NCBI RefSeq assembly: GCF_005771535.1
Contig: NZ_VANU01000007.1
Span: 62,001-126,000, forward strand
From: Arcobacter arenosus
GTDB lineage: Bacteria; Campylobacterota; Campylobacteria; Campylobacterales; Arcobacteraceae
Reading direction: 5' to 3'
Length of the DNA: 64,000 nt
Shown here: positions 44,810 through 53,510 of the stretch, in pieces
How positions within the stretch are numbered: position 1 is the first letter of the stretch
Layout of the letters: each line of letters begins with the position of its first letter
Made by a program: the position numbers and the translations under genes
The notes under the pieces: model-generated
The model's database searches: none
What the model was told of the DNA's origin: nothing
Seen by the model: only the letters and a program-made list of their open reading frames with translations

Positions 44810-45466
44810 ATGTTACAAGTTTTTGAAATAATTGAAAAGTTAAAAGATATCTTAAGTAAAGATGGCAAATGTGGAAAAGTATTTGATAAAGACGTTGCAA
44901 GTGCACTTGATTTGAGTCAGGTTAATTTTGCGACAATGAAAAATCGTGGAAAAATCCCTTTTTCAAATATTTTGGATTTTTGTGCAAAAAAGAAAATTTC
45001 AATAAATTGGCTACTTTACAATCAAAATCCTGGCTCATTAGTTGATTCAACAGATAAATATTGGATTAGATACTATCCAGAAGTAAATGTTAGTGCTGGT
45101 GGTGGTGCCTATGAAAGTAATGATGAATATGAGAGTTTAGAAGTTCCTCCATATTTTATAGATATGTTAGGTGGCAAAGAAAATTTAAAAAATATTGATG
45201 CTATTAATGTAGTAGGGGACTCAATGGAACCAACATTAAATAGTGATAATATAATATTTATTGATAAAACACGAAATGATGTTTCAAGGGATGGAATTTA
45301 TGCATTTACTACAAATCATGGACTTTTTGTAAAAAGAATTCAAAGAAGAGTAGATGGAAAATTAGATGTAATTTCAGATAACAAAGACTATCCAATACAA
45401 ATATTGGATAAAAATGAAGTCTTTGTTGTGGGTAAAGTAGTTAGTAGCTTTGGTATGGTTTATTAA
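44810..45466 (+). CDS. CI/LexA-type repressor with S24 peptidase domain
   Basis: 218 residues. The N-terminus (about 1-75) is a CI-repressor-type helix-turn-helix (DVASALDLSQVNFATMKNRG). The C-terminal S24 domain has the possible autocleavage site A96-G97 (VSAGGG), nucleophile S138 (GDSMEP) and base K175 (LFVKRIQ). Such proteins cleave themselves when RecA filaments form. No phage genes surround it, so it may be a chromosomal regulator; many Campylobacterota lack classical LexA. GGAGC precedes the ATG. Confidence 0.88.
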   Translation: MLQVFEIIEKLKDILSKDGKCGKVFDKDVASALDLSQVNFATMKNRGKIPFSNILDFCAKKKISINWLLYNQNPGSLVDSTDKYWIRYYPEVNVSAGGGAYESNDEYESLEVPPYFIDMLGGKENLKNIDAINVVGDSMEPTLNSDNIIFIDKTRNDVSRDGIYAFTTNHGLFVKRIQRRVDGKLDVISDNKDYPIQILDKNEVFVVGKVVSSFGMVY

Positions 45467-46458
45467 AGTAGTGATGGTTCGTTAGCTTCTTTTGAAACTT
45501 GTTCATAAAGTTCATCGTAGCTAACACCAATAAAATATACTGCGTTAAAAGTATTTTTCTTTAAAAATTCTTTTAAATCACACAATGAATTTATAAAAAT
45601 ATAATCAATATCTCTATTATCATCAATTTCATTTGTTGTTAAATAAATCACTTTTGCATAATTGTATTTTTTTTCTAGATATTTAACTTCTCTTAAAATT
45701 AGTTCATCATTATTTTGAGCAATTAAAAATTTATCACTTCTTCCATAATCAGTATGATTTATTAATTTGTCAACAAATATAGGTTTTAAATTATGAAATT
45801 TTCTTAATTTATTTAAATCTGCATCAAAACCTAAATAACTATAAACATCTAAAAACTCAGTAATATACAAACTTGAAATTTTAATTTTTGAAAAATATCT
45901 TTCTTGAAAAGAAAAACTAGTTTCAAAAATTGAATGTTCGATTAAGTTTTTAATTTCATAATCTTTTGTGTTAAAATTAAAATTTACAGGATATATATTA
46001 TCAAGTATATTTTTATCTGAAGATATTATTGTATCATTCTCTTCAATTTCATCAATTAATTTAAAAAATTTTGACAATTCTTTAGGAACTATTTTAATAT
46101 TTGTATGAACTGTAGTTTTTAATAGAATTTTAAATAAGTCATAACTAACGTTATTACAATAAAAAGCATTTAATCTTTTATTTGATAATAAGTATCTAAC
46201 AAGTTTAACAATTGCATCATTCATCGATTCAACAAAAATCCATGCTATTTCATTATCGCTAATAGAAACCTCTTTATCAACTATAATTGCAAAGGCTCCA
46301 TTTTCTATTGCTTTTGGAATATCCTCATCATCTTTTACAATAAATAAGTCACCTTCTTTTACTTTTTTAGGATTAGTTTTAATTGAATATATAAATGAGA
46401 TTGATGGATGATTTAATAATCTTCCATCAACTATATCTAAAATTGAAGTAATTTGCAC
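45463..46458 (-). CDS. Mur-ligase-like protein without the ATP-binding loop
   Basis: 331 residues. The first 95 resemble the N-terminal domain of MurF (SIKTNPKKVKEGDLFIV, IPKAIENGAFAIIVDKE, ESMNDAIVKLVRYLL). At about 100-110, where MurF has GTNGKTT, it reads YCNNVSYDLFK, so ATP binding and ligation are unlikely. The rest is divergent but of similar size to the middle domain. Its start overlaps the metG stop by one base. Possibly a UDP-MurNAc-peptide binding or structural protein; this is inference. Confidence 0.65.
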   Translation of the reverse strand: MQITSILDIVDGRLLNHPSISFIYSIKTNPKKVKEGDLFIVKDDEDIPKAIENGAFAIIVDKEVSISDNEIAWIFVESMNDAIVKLVRYLLSNKRLNAFYCNNVSYDLFKILLKTTVHTNIKIVPKELSKFFKLIDEIEENDTIISSDKNILDNIYPVNFNFNTKDYEIKNLIEHSIFETSFSFQERYFSKIKISSLYITEFLDVYSYLGFDADLNKLRKFHNLKPIFVDKLINHTDYGRSDKFLIAQNNDELILREVKYLEKKYNYAKVIYLTTNEIDDNRDIDYIFINSLCDLKEFLKKNTFNAVYFIGVSYDELYEQVSKEANEPSLL

Positions 46459-48425
46459 TAGCTTATTTTAGTTCCAGATTTTTTTGGTGTTTCAGGTCTA
46501 ATCAGTGATAATCCATTTTCATCACGTGCAGCCATTAACATACCTTCACTTAGCATACCCATAAGTTTTGCAGGTTTTAGGTTTGCAACAACACATGCTT
46601 GAGTTCCAACTAAATCTTTTGCATCATAAAATTCTTTTATACCAGCTAGGATTTGTCTATTTTTTCCTTCACCTAAATCAACTTGTAATTTTAAAAGCTT
46701 TTTAGATTTAGGAACTTCTTCCGCCTCAATAATTGTACCTACTTTAAGAGTTGTTTCAAAGAATTGATCAATTGTAATAAGATTATCAGATTCTTCATCA
46801 TTCTCTTTCTTTTGATCTATCTTAGCTTTTGCTTTCTCTTCTGGTTCTGCTTTAGAAACATCTGCCGTAGAAGCTTGCTCTAATAAAACTTCTTCAATTC
46901 TTGGGAAAAGTTGTTCAACTTTTGTAATTGTTGTTTCATCTAAAAGTTCTTTATTTACAATCAATTTATTATAAGTATCCGTATTAATTTCAATTCCTAA
47001 AGAATCAGCTATTTTAGAAATTTTTTCTGGCATAACTGAATCTAAAAGTAGGGCAACTTTAGCCATAATATTTGTAATTAAAGCAACTAATGCCATAGCT
47101 TCTTCAGTTTTACCTTCTTTCATTTTAGCCCAAGGTTCATAATCACCAATTGCTTTATTTGCAATTGTTAATACCTTCCAAATATCTTCAAGATATCTAT
47201 TTAATTGCATATTAAAGATGTAACTTTCAACATTCTCCAAAATCTCATTAACTTCGTCAAGTTCTTTTTTATGAAATTTTTCTACATCTACAGAATTAAC
47301 TTTAAAATCAAAATATTTCCCACTCATACCTGAAATTCTATTAAGTAAATTACCTAAGTCATTTCCTAAATCAGAGTTAATTCTATCCATTAATGCTTTT
47401 TGAGAAAAGTCACCATCTTGACCAAAAGGTACTTCTCTTAACATGAAATATCTAAATGCATCAAGACCATAAGCATCAGCAACTTCTTTAGGATTTACAA
47501 CATTACCTTTTGATTTAGACATCTTTTCACCATCTCTTGTCCACCAACCATGTGCTGCAATATGAGTAGGTAGAGGTAAATCTAAAGACATTAAAAATGC
47601 AGGCCAATATATTGCATGGAATCTTAAAATATCTTTTCCAACTAATTGTACTTTAGCTGGCCAATAATTCATATTTTCTTCTTTATTTCCATAACCTAAT
47701 GCTGTAATATAGTTTAATAATGCATCAAGCCATACATACATAACATGTTTAGGTTCATTTATAGATTCTGGTAATTTTACACCCCAATCAAAAGATGTTC
47801 TTGAAATTGAAAGGTCTTTTAATCCACCTTTTACAAAGTTTACAATTTCATTCTTTTTAGATCTTGGTAAAATACAATCTTCATTTTCTTCATACCATTT
47901 AATTAATTTATCTTCGTATTTTGATAGTTTAAAAAAGAAACTTTCTTCTTTTACTATATTTGTAGGTTTTCCACAATCTGGACAAAACTGTTCATCAACT
48001 AATTGTTTCTCTGTAAAGAAAGTTTCGCAAGATACGCAATAAAAACCTTCATAATCACCTTTATAGATATCACCTTTATTGTACATTGTTTCAAATGCTT
48101 TTTGAACACCAATTTTATGTTCTTCATCAGTAGTTCTAATAAATTTATCATATGAAATATCAAAGTCATCCCAAAGTGTTCTAAATTTTCCCGAAATTTC
48201 ATCTGCATACTCTTGAGGAGTTCTCCCTCTTTGTTTTGCACTTTGTTCAATTTTTTGACCATGTTCATCAGTACCTGTAAGAAAATAAGTATCTAACCCA
48301 GTTAATCTTGAATATCTTGCAAGCATATCTGCAATTATTGTAGTATAAGCGTGTCCTATATGTGCAACATCATTTACATAATATATTGGAGTAGTAATAT
48401 AAACATTTTTATAACTTTTATCCAT
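46458..48425 (-). CDS. metG: methionyl-tRNA synthetase
   Basis: 655 residues. HIGH at 22-25, the zinc knuckle CVSCETFF...FCPDCG, and KMSKSKGN mark the class I core; the anticodon-binding helices follow, and a C-terminal tRNA-binding (EMAP-like) domain (FETTLKVGTI...KKLLKLQVDLGEG) closes it. Length is normal for forms with this domain. It leads a short operon with the Mur-like gene. Confidence 0.97.
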   Translation of the reverse strand: MDKSYKNVYITTPIYYVNDVAHIGHAYTTIIADMLARYSRLTGLDTYFLTGTDEHGQKIEQSAKQRGRTPQEYADEISGKFRTLWDDFDISYDKFIRTTDEEHKIGVQKAFETMYNKGDIYKGDYEGFYCVSCETFFTEKQLVDEQFCPDCGKPTNIVKEESFFFKLSKYEDKLIKWYEENEDCILPRSKKNEIVNFVKGGLKDLSISRTSFDWGVKLPESINEPKHVMYVWLDALLNYITALGYGNKEENMNYWPAKVQLVGKDILRFHAIYWPAFLMSLDLPLPTHIAAHGWWTRDGEKMSKSKGNVVNPKEVADAYGLDAFRYFMLREVPFGQDGDFSQKALMDRINSDLGNDLGNLLNRISGMSGKYFDFKVNSVDVEKFHKKELDEVNEILENVESYIFNMQLNRYLEDIWKVLTIANKAIGDYEPWAKMKEGKTEEAMALVALITNIMAKVALLLDSVMPEKISKIADSLGIEINTDTYNKLIVNKELLDETTITKVEQLFPRIEEVLLEQASTADVSKAEPEEKAKAKIDQKKENDEESDNLITIDQFFETTLKVGTIIEAEEVPKSKKLLKLQVDLGEGKNRQILAGIKEFYDAKDLVGTQACVVANLKPAKLMGMLSEGMLMAARDENGLSLIRPETPKKSGTKIS

Positions 48426-48453
48426 TAATTTACCTCTTTGTTATAATTATTAA

Positions 48454-48657
48454 TTAAAATTCAAATCCACCGCCAGAGCCTTTATTCATAGACTCATAAA
48501 CGGCAATGACATATTTTTTTCTAAGTTCACATTCAAAAAATTTGTTACAGGGTGTACATGAACTTAGATTATTAGATTTTTGACATTGGTTAAGCTCTTC
48601 AAGCTTTACATCAAGTTTTACATCCCATTCATCTTTATGATTCTCTTCAGCTTGCAT
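48454..48657 (-). CDS. small cysteine-containing conserved hypothetical protein (67 aa)
   Basis: 67 residues; an acidic N-terminus and four cysteines in [19 protein letters not shown], which could bind a metal, then [22 protein letters not shown]. It overlaps fbp by 11 bp and lies before metG. I recall a hypothetical gene at this same place in C. jejuni, which supports it as real. Function unknown. Confidence 0.7.
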   Translation of the reverse strand: MQAEENHKDEWDVKLDVKLEELNQCQKSNNLSSCTPCNKFFECELRKKYVIAVYESMNKGSGGGFEF

Positions 48658-49498
48658 ATTGTTTGTAAACTTCTTTTACTTTTTCTACTTCTGATTTAGA
48701 ACCAAAGAAACATGGAGTAGTATCGTGAATATGAGTTGTTTCAACTTCTAAAACTCTTTTAAATCCATCTGTAGCAGCACCACCAGCTAACTCATAAACA
48801 AATGCAAAAGGGAATACTTCAAATAGTTGTCTTAACTTACCTTTTGGTCTATCAGTCGTTGCAGGATATGAGAATAATCCTCCACCTTTTAATAGTATTT
48901 GATGTAAATCAGGAACCATACCACCAGAATATCTTAAATAATATCCTTCATCAAACATCTCTTTTAAAAGTTTTTTATGTTCAGTTGGCCAAAACATTTG
49001 TGTTGAACCTGTAGCATTTAAATTACCTTTAAAATCAAGTTTTATATCTTGAACATAATGAAAAATACCACCGTTTAATCTATACATTTTTACGGAACCT
49101 TCTGCTGCTACAACCATCTCTATTCTTGGCCCAAAAACAACATATATAGCTGCAATAATATTTTTTGACGTGAAGTCATCTTTATAAATACCATAAATTG
49201 ATCCAACTGAAAGATTAACATCAACCAATGATGAACCATCTAATGGGTCATAAGCAATTAAATATTCACCATCTTCATGTAAAGGAACAATAGCTTCTTG
49301 CTCTTCACTAACAATCTCTTTTATAGATGGAATCTCTTTAAAAATATTTTCAATAATAATATCACTTGCAATATCAAGTTTTAACTGAGTGTCACCAGTA
49401 GAGTTTTCATTTTCACTTTTCCCAGTATCACCTTTATCAATAACTTTTTTTATCTCAATACTGGCTTTTTTTATTGCTTCAATTATATCGTTCATCAT
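48647..49498 (-). CDS. fbp: fructose-1,6-bisphosphatase class I
   Basis: Fbp dephosphorylates fructose-1,6-bisphosphate in gluconeogenesis. 283 residues, slightly shorter than the E. coli type. The metal site [13 protein letters not shown] and the substrate block [19 protein letters not shown] are intact. Its start overlaps the mobB stop by 4 bp. Confidence 0.96.
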   Translation of the reverse strand: MMNDIIEAIKKASIEIKKVIDKGDTGKSENENSTGDTQLKLDIASDIIIENIFKEIPSIKEIVSEEQEAIVPLHEDGEYLIAYDPLDGSSLVDVNLSVGSIYGIYKDDFTSKNIIAAIYVVFGPRIEMVVAAEGSVKMYRLNGGIFHYVQDIKLDFKGNLNATGSTQMFWPTEHKKLLKEMFDEGYYLRYSGGMVPDLHQILLKGGGLFSYPATTDRPKGKLRQLFEVFPFAFVYELAGGAATDGFKRVLEVETTHIHDTTPCFFGSKSEVEKVKEVYKQYAS

Positions 49499-49998
49499 AC
49501 CCTCTTTGCATTTTTTTCAATCCATGAGATAATCTCTTCTGGATTGTTTAAGTCTAATTTCTCAATATTGTTAGGAATATCATCAGCACTTATTGTTGAA
49601 TCATGAGCAATAGCATTGGTAACTGGAAAATAACTCTCATCAAGTTTATTTCTAAAGACTGAAATTCTTGGAAGAGGCAAGGTCTTTAATCCCTCAACCA
49701 ATAAATAATCAAAGTCACCAAACAGTTCTATCATCTCATCAATAGTTGATGTTTCTTGTTTAAATAAAGTTGTTCTAGAAGGACTAACAACTGCAACATT
49801 TGCACCTGTTTTAGTGAATTTATCACTATCTTTTCCCTCTTTATCAAATATAGCTTTATCTTTTGGGTCATGTTTTACAATACATACTTTATAACCCTTT
49901 TGATTCAGTATATTTGAAACATTAACTACTAAAGTAGTTTTACCACTATTTGAAGGCCCGCTAAACGCAACAGCTAGTTTCTTATAATTCTTATTCAT
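49495..49998 (-). CDS. mobB: molybdopterin-guanine dinucleotide biosynthesis protein MobB
   Basis: 167 residues from ATG 49998 (an upstream TTG at 50016 is the alternative; neither has a strong ribosome binding site). The P-loop GPSNSGKTT is at 14-22; VCIVKHDPK and the [12 protein letters not shown] block match MobB, a GTPase that helps MobA make the guanine dinucleotide cofactor. It heads the mobB-fbp-hypothetical run. Confidence 0.93.
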   Translation of the reverse strand: MNKNYKKLAVAFSGPSNSGKTTLVVNVSNILNQKGYKVCIVKHDPKDKAIFDKEGKDSDKFTKTGANVAVVSPSRTTLFKQETSTIDEMIELFGDFDYLLVEGLKTLPLPRISVFRNKLDESYFPVTNAIAHDSTISADDIPNNIEKLDLNNPEEIISWIEKNAKRV

Positions 49999-50078
49999 GA
50001 GGCTGATTTTACCCAAACCATGGTTAAAGTAACTTTAGTGTAAAATTCCATTTATCAAATATTTGGAGATATACTTTA

Positions 50079-50567
50079 ATGAAAAAAAATATATTAATTT
50101 CTGCCTTAATAATTTCATTTGTTTTTATTGGTTGTGCAAAAAGAAATGATTCCTTGAAGGGATTTAAAAATACTAATCAAAGTCCTATGGCAATACAATA
50201 TACTAAGAAAAGAGATTTAATTTATAATGGTTCATTAAAAGTTATGATATTTGGTACATATTTAAATAAAATTTCTAAAAAATATGAAACAGATAAATTA
50301 GATAGTTTTGTTGTTGGAATTCATATTAAAAATCAAGAAAATCATGATTTAGTAAAAAATAGATTTAGAGTTACATTAAATAATGATAAGCCAAAAACTA
50401 TGGTTAAGGTTTCAAATGATTCAGATATAGTTGAAATTATTCCCTTAAAAAATCAATGGGCAGATTATTATTTAATACATTTTGATAATAAAAAAGATGT
50501 TACAGAACTAAATCTAAGAATTATTCATCCAGTTTATGGATCGGTTTCATTAAATTTTCAAAAATAG
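50079..50567 (+). CDS. putative lipoprotein (162 aa)
   Basis: A signal peptide ends in the lipobox FIGC (cysteine 19). The mature part of about 143 residues is mainly beta-strand-like (LIYNGSLKVMIFGTYL, FVVGIHIKNQ, YLIHFDNKK) with no domain that I know. TTGGAG precedes the ATG. Its 3' end overlaps the convergent Slt-like gene by 47 bp. I recall a lipoprotein in the same slot (between mobB and slt) in C. jejuni. Confidence 0.75.
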   Translation: MKKNILISALIISFVFIGCAKRNDSLKGFKNTNQSPMAIQYTKKRDLIYNGSLKVMIFGTYLNKISKKYETDKLDSFVVGIHIKNQENHDLVKNRFRVTLNNDKPKTMVKVSNDSDIVEIIPLKNQWADYYLIHFDNKKDVTELNLRIIHPVYGSVSLNFQK

Positions 50568-51960
50568 ATTGTAAAGATATTTTATCTTTACTTTTTTTTG
50601 TTAATGAATTATAGTATAAAACATAATACATTAAAAAGTTTTTCTTTTCTTCTAAATTATCTTTTAGTAATAACTCTAAAGATATGTAAGGTTCTAAAGT
50701 ATTAAGTTCTATTTTTTCAAAATTTATCTTTACCCCATCAAAAACAATAGAAACCAATAAAGGGTTTTTATATCTATTCTCAATATTTGAAATATGAATA
50801 TTTGCAAATTTTAAGTTTTCATCAATATTAAAATAATCTATTTTTTCATTCTCTTTTTCTAAATTTAGAAGATTAGAAATTGAATCAATTAAATCAACTT
50901 TTAATTGGAATATTCCAACATTAAAGTCCCTAGAAATCATATTTAAATCAAAGTTTGATTTAGTTTTAGCAAGTGAATAAAGTAGGGCGATTCTATTTGT
51001 ATCATACTCTTTTCTTAACGAGTCTATATTTTCAATTTTAGTTAATAATGTACCTAAATCAATATCTTTTTTAACAATTTCAATTGCATTATATGAATAG
51101 AAATTTAATTCATTGCTATTTAAAAGATTATTTAAATAAGTTTCATCTTTTGTGATTTTATACAACCAAAAGTTAATTTTATCAATTTGATATTGAGAAC
51201 TTGTTTTTAAAAGTGCATTATTAAAATAAATAAATGCTTGATTAAAATTATTTATTTTTATATTACTTAATCCAAGAAGAAAAGATGATGTAAAGTTTAA
51301 CTCTTTATCATCAATTTCAAGTAGAGAACTATTTAAATTGTCTAATTTTGAATCTGTTAAAGAGATGTTTAAAAATTGATTAAATTTTTCTTTATCTATA
51401 AAAATTTTTTCAAAACTTCTTTTAGGTAATTTATAATTAAAATATTTTTGTCTAAATTCTTTATTTACATTTAAAAATATATCGTAAAAATCGTCTTTTT
51501 TCTGAGTAATTAGTTTTGTAAAAGGGATTGCCGCTGAGACCACTTTTAATTTATTTGAAAAATCAGGGTATTTGTTGTTGACTTTTTGTTTTATTAAATC
51601 AAATTCAATTGCTGATAATCTTGAAAGTTTTTTTGTATCAAGCCCCAAAACAATACAATCTGCATATGTATTTATAAGATCTTTTACACTCATATTCATA
51701 CATTGTGCAACAGCAAAAGTCTCATCATGATTATATTTTTTTGCAAAATTAAAAAATAACTCATTATTCATATTATCAATTAAAGATAAACTTTCATAAG
51801 CTATTTCAGAAGAGACATCTTTTTTCAATAATTCATTTATATAAAAATCCCTTTTTATACCTTTTTGAATCAGTTTAATATCTTCGAACTCTTTTGAAAA
51901 AGAATTGTCATCAGCGTTAGAAACTATTAAAAAGAAACAAAAAAGAAGAATGTATCTCAT
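50521..51960 (-). CDS. Slt-like periplasmic protein lacking the catalytic glutamate
   Basis: 479 residues with a signal peptide (cleaved near SNADD). A helical superhelix domain (about 25-320) leads to an SLT-like domain: LLYSLAKTKSNFDLNMIS aligns with the Slt motif ARQES-FNP-A-S, but the catalytic glutamate is K334. Later parts (NIDENLKFANIHI, LEPYISLELLL, YYVLYYNSL) still follow the family. It probably binds peptidoglycan without cutting it. Its slot is that of the soluble lytic transglycosylase in C. jejuni, as I recall. Confidence 0.75.
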   Translation of the reverse strand: MRYILLFCFFLIVSNADDNSFSKEFEDIKLIQKGIKRDFYINELLKKDVSSEIAYESLSLIDNMNNELFFNFAKKYNHDETFAVAQCMNMSVKDLINTYADCIVLGLDTKKLSRLSAIEFDLIKQKVNNKYPDFSNKLKVVSAAIPFTKLITQKKDDFYDIFLNVNKEFRQKYFNYKLPKRSFEKIFIDKEKFNQFLNISLTDSKLDNLNSSLLEIDDKELNFTSSFLLGLSNIKINNFNQAFIYFNNALLKTSSQYQIDKINFWLYKITKDETYLNNLLNSNELNFYSYNAIEIVKKDIDLGTLLTKIENIDSLRKEYDTNRIALLYSLAKTKSNFDLNMISRDFNVGIFQLKVDLIDSISNLLNLEKENEKIDYFNIDENLKFANIHISNIENRYKNPLLVSIVFDGVKINFEKIELNTLEPYISLELLLKDNLEEKKNFLMYYVLYYNSLTKKSKDKISLQSIFENLMKPIHKLDE

Positions 51961-52238
51961 TAGATTCCCATAAATAGTCTGCCAAGAAATGTTTCTAGAA
52001 AAATTAAAACTAAAATTACAATTAATGGAGCTAAATCCATTCCACCAAAAACAGTAGGAATAAATCTTCTTACCAATGAATATGCAGGTTCCGTCAATCT
52101 ATAAAGCATCTGAACAATAGGGTTATATGGATCAGGCCTTACCCAAGATAATAAAGCTGAAATAATAATAACCCATTTATAAAGTGTAATAACAGATAAT
52201 ATTACTGTAAAAACCGATCCTAAAAATGCATCCATCAT
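51960..52238 (-). CDS. YggT-family membrane protein
   Basis: 92 residues, two membrane helices and the family block SWVRPDPYNPIVQMLYRLTEPAYSLVRRF (key residues RPDP, P-x5-L-x-R-x-TEP). YggT proteins are linked to cell-envelope or division processes, not firmly assigned. It overlaps the upstream gene by 4 bp and the downstream gene by one. Confidence 0.9.
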   Translation of the reverse strand: MMDAFLGSVFTVILSVITLYKWVIIISALLSWVRPDPYNPIVQMLYRLTEPAYSLVRRFIPTVFGGMDLAPLIVILVLIFLETFLGRLFMGI

Positions 52239-53509
52239 TTTATAATTTCTCCAATATAATTTTTAATTAAAGGGTAAATATTATTCATATCTGGCCCATT
52301 TTCATTACCCAAAACCAGATAAGTGATTATTTTTTCAATCTCATTTTCTTTTAAACTAGTATTATTTTCAATATATTTTTTTAATTCATTAAAATTATTG
52401 AAAAAAGGTGCCTTATTCATGCAACTTTTTAGTTCTAAAATCCCATCTTTTAAAGTACTGTTTTCTTCTTTAGTTTGAAAAATTAAAGTTATTTTTTCTT
52501 TTAATTCTTTTATTGTACTAACTTCAGTTAAAAATAGTTTTGCAAGATTTCCTATATCAGCGTCAGCATAAGATAGGATTTTTGATAATCTAAGATTATC
52601 CATTAACTCTATATGCTTTTTATTTATTTTTTTTAATTCATCAATATCAAAAACAATATTATTATTAATGATGTTTTTTACATCAAAAGATTTAATAATA
52701 TCCTCTAAAGAAAAAACTTTATTTTCATCTTTTAAACTTATAGATACCAAATAGTTTGCAATGGCACTTGGTAAATAACCCTCATCAATAAACCATTTAA
52801 CATTATTTAAAGACTTATTATTTGATATTTCTGGCAAGTGTAAATAATCTATTTTTGTGTCGTATGATAATAAAGCTCTAGTATAAGTTTCTCTAGCAGC
52901 ATTAATTGACTCACCATCATTAGAAACAACAGTTGAGATATTATATAACATATCATCAATAGCACTTGCATAAACTTTTTTAGGCATTTTATCATGTGCT
53001 AAAGCAATATATGAATCTATTTCATAAGGTTGATAACTTATCTCACCTTTTAATAAATCATTAATAGTTACTTTACTGTCCGGTTCTTTAATTCTAACTG
53101 TAAAAGGTGCATTACAATTTAAAACAGTCTCGTCAGATAAAGTTGAACAGAAACCATCATATCTAATAGGTTTATTTGCTTTTTTTGCTTCCTCTTTTAA
53201 CTCATTTAGTTTTTCTTCGGAACAAAAACATGAATAAGCTTCTTTTTTTGCCATTAACTGCATAATGATTTTTTGATGGTATTTCAAATTTTCACTTTGA
53301 TAAACTACTCTTTCATGGTCAATTGAAAATAGATTTAAAAGTTCAAGTATCTCTTTTTCTATATTTTCAATATTGTTTTGTTTATCTGTATCATCAATGC
53401 TAATTAATAAAGGTTTGTCTAATTTTTTTGATAAGATATAATTAAATATACCAATTCTCAAAGTTTCAATATCTAAATGTTTAGTTGCGCTAACTCTAAA
53501 TCTTACCAA
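52235..53509 (-). CDS. glutamyl-tRNA synthetase paralogue with lost HIGH and KMSKS motifs
   Basis: 424 residues. It follows GluRS throughout (RVSATKHLDIETLRIGIFNYI, ISIDDTDKQN, YDGFC, EGYLPSAIANYL), yet the key motifs are gone: HIGG is D13-I-E-T, the RGEEHL block reads SNDGESI, and the KLSKR loop reads NNKSLNN. Aminoacylation by the usual mechanism is not expected. A second, intact gltX should exist elsewhere. I recall an intact gltX at this place in C. jejuni. Codon use looks normal and the frame is open, so it is not a fresh pseudogene. Confidence 0.8.
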   Translation of the reverse strand: MVRFRVSATKHLDIETLRIGIFNYILSKKLDKPLLISIDDTDKQNNIENIEKEILELLNLFSIDHERVVYQSENLKYHQKIIMQLMAKKEAYSCFCSEEKLNELKEEAKKANKPIRYDGFCSTLSDETVLNCNAPFTVRIKEPDSKVTINDLLKGEISYQPYEIDSYIALAHDKMPKKVYASAIDDMLYNISTVVSNDGESINAARETYTRALLSYDTKIDYLHLPEISNNKSLNNVKWFIDEGYLPSAIANYLVSISLKDENKVFSLEDIIKSFDVKNIINNNIVFDIDELKKINKKHIELMDNLRLSKILSYADADIGNLAKLFLTEVSTIKELKEKITLIFQTKEENSTLKDGILELKSCMNKAPFFNNFNELKKYIENNTSLKENEIEKIITYLVLGNENGPDMNNIYPLIKNYIGEIIK

Positions 53510-53510
53510 A

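Noticed and set aside
44810-45466. S24 repressor as evidence of a prophage
   Set aside because: Neighbours are oadG and the metG operon; no integrase, structural phage genes or attachment repeats are seen.
52235-53509. GluRS-like gene as a recent pseudogene
   Set aside because: The frame is complete with normal start, overlaps with neighbours and a conserved fold; changes are concentrated in catalytic motifs rather than random.
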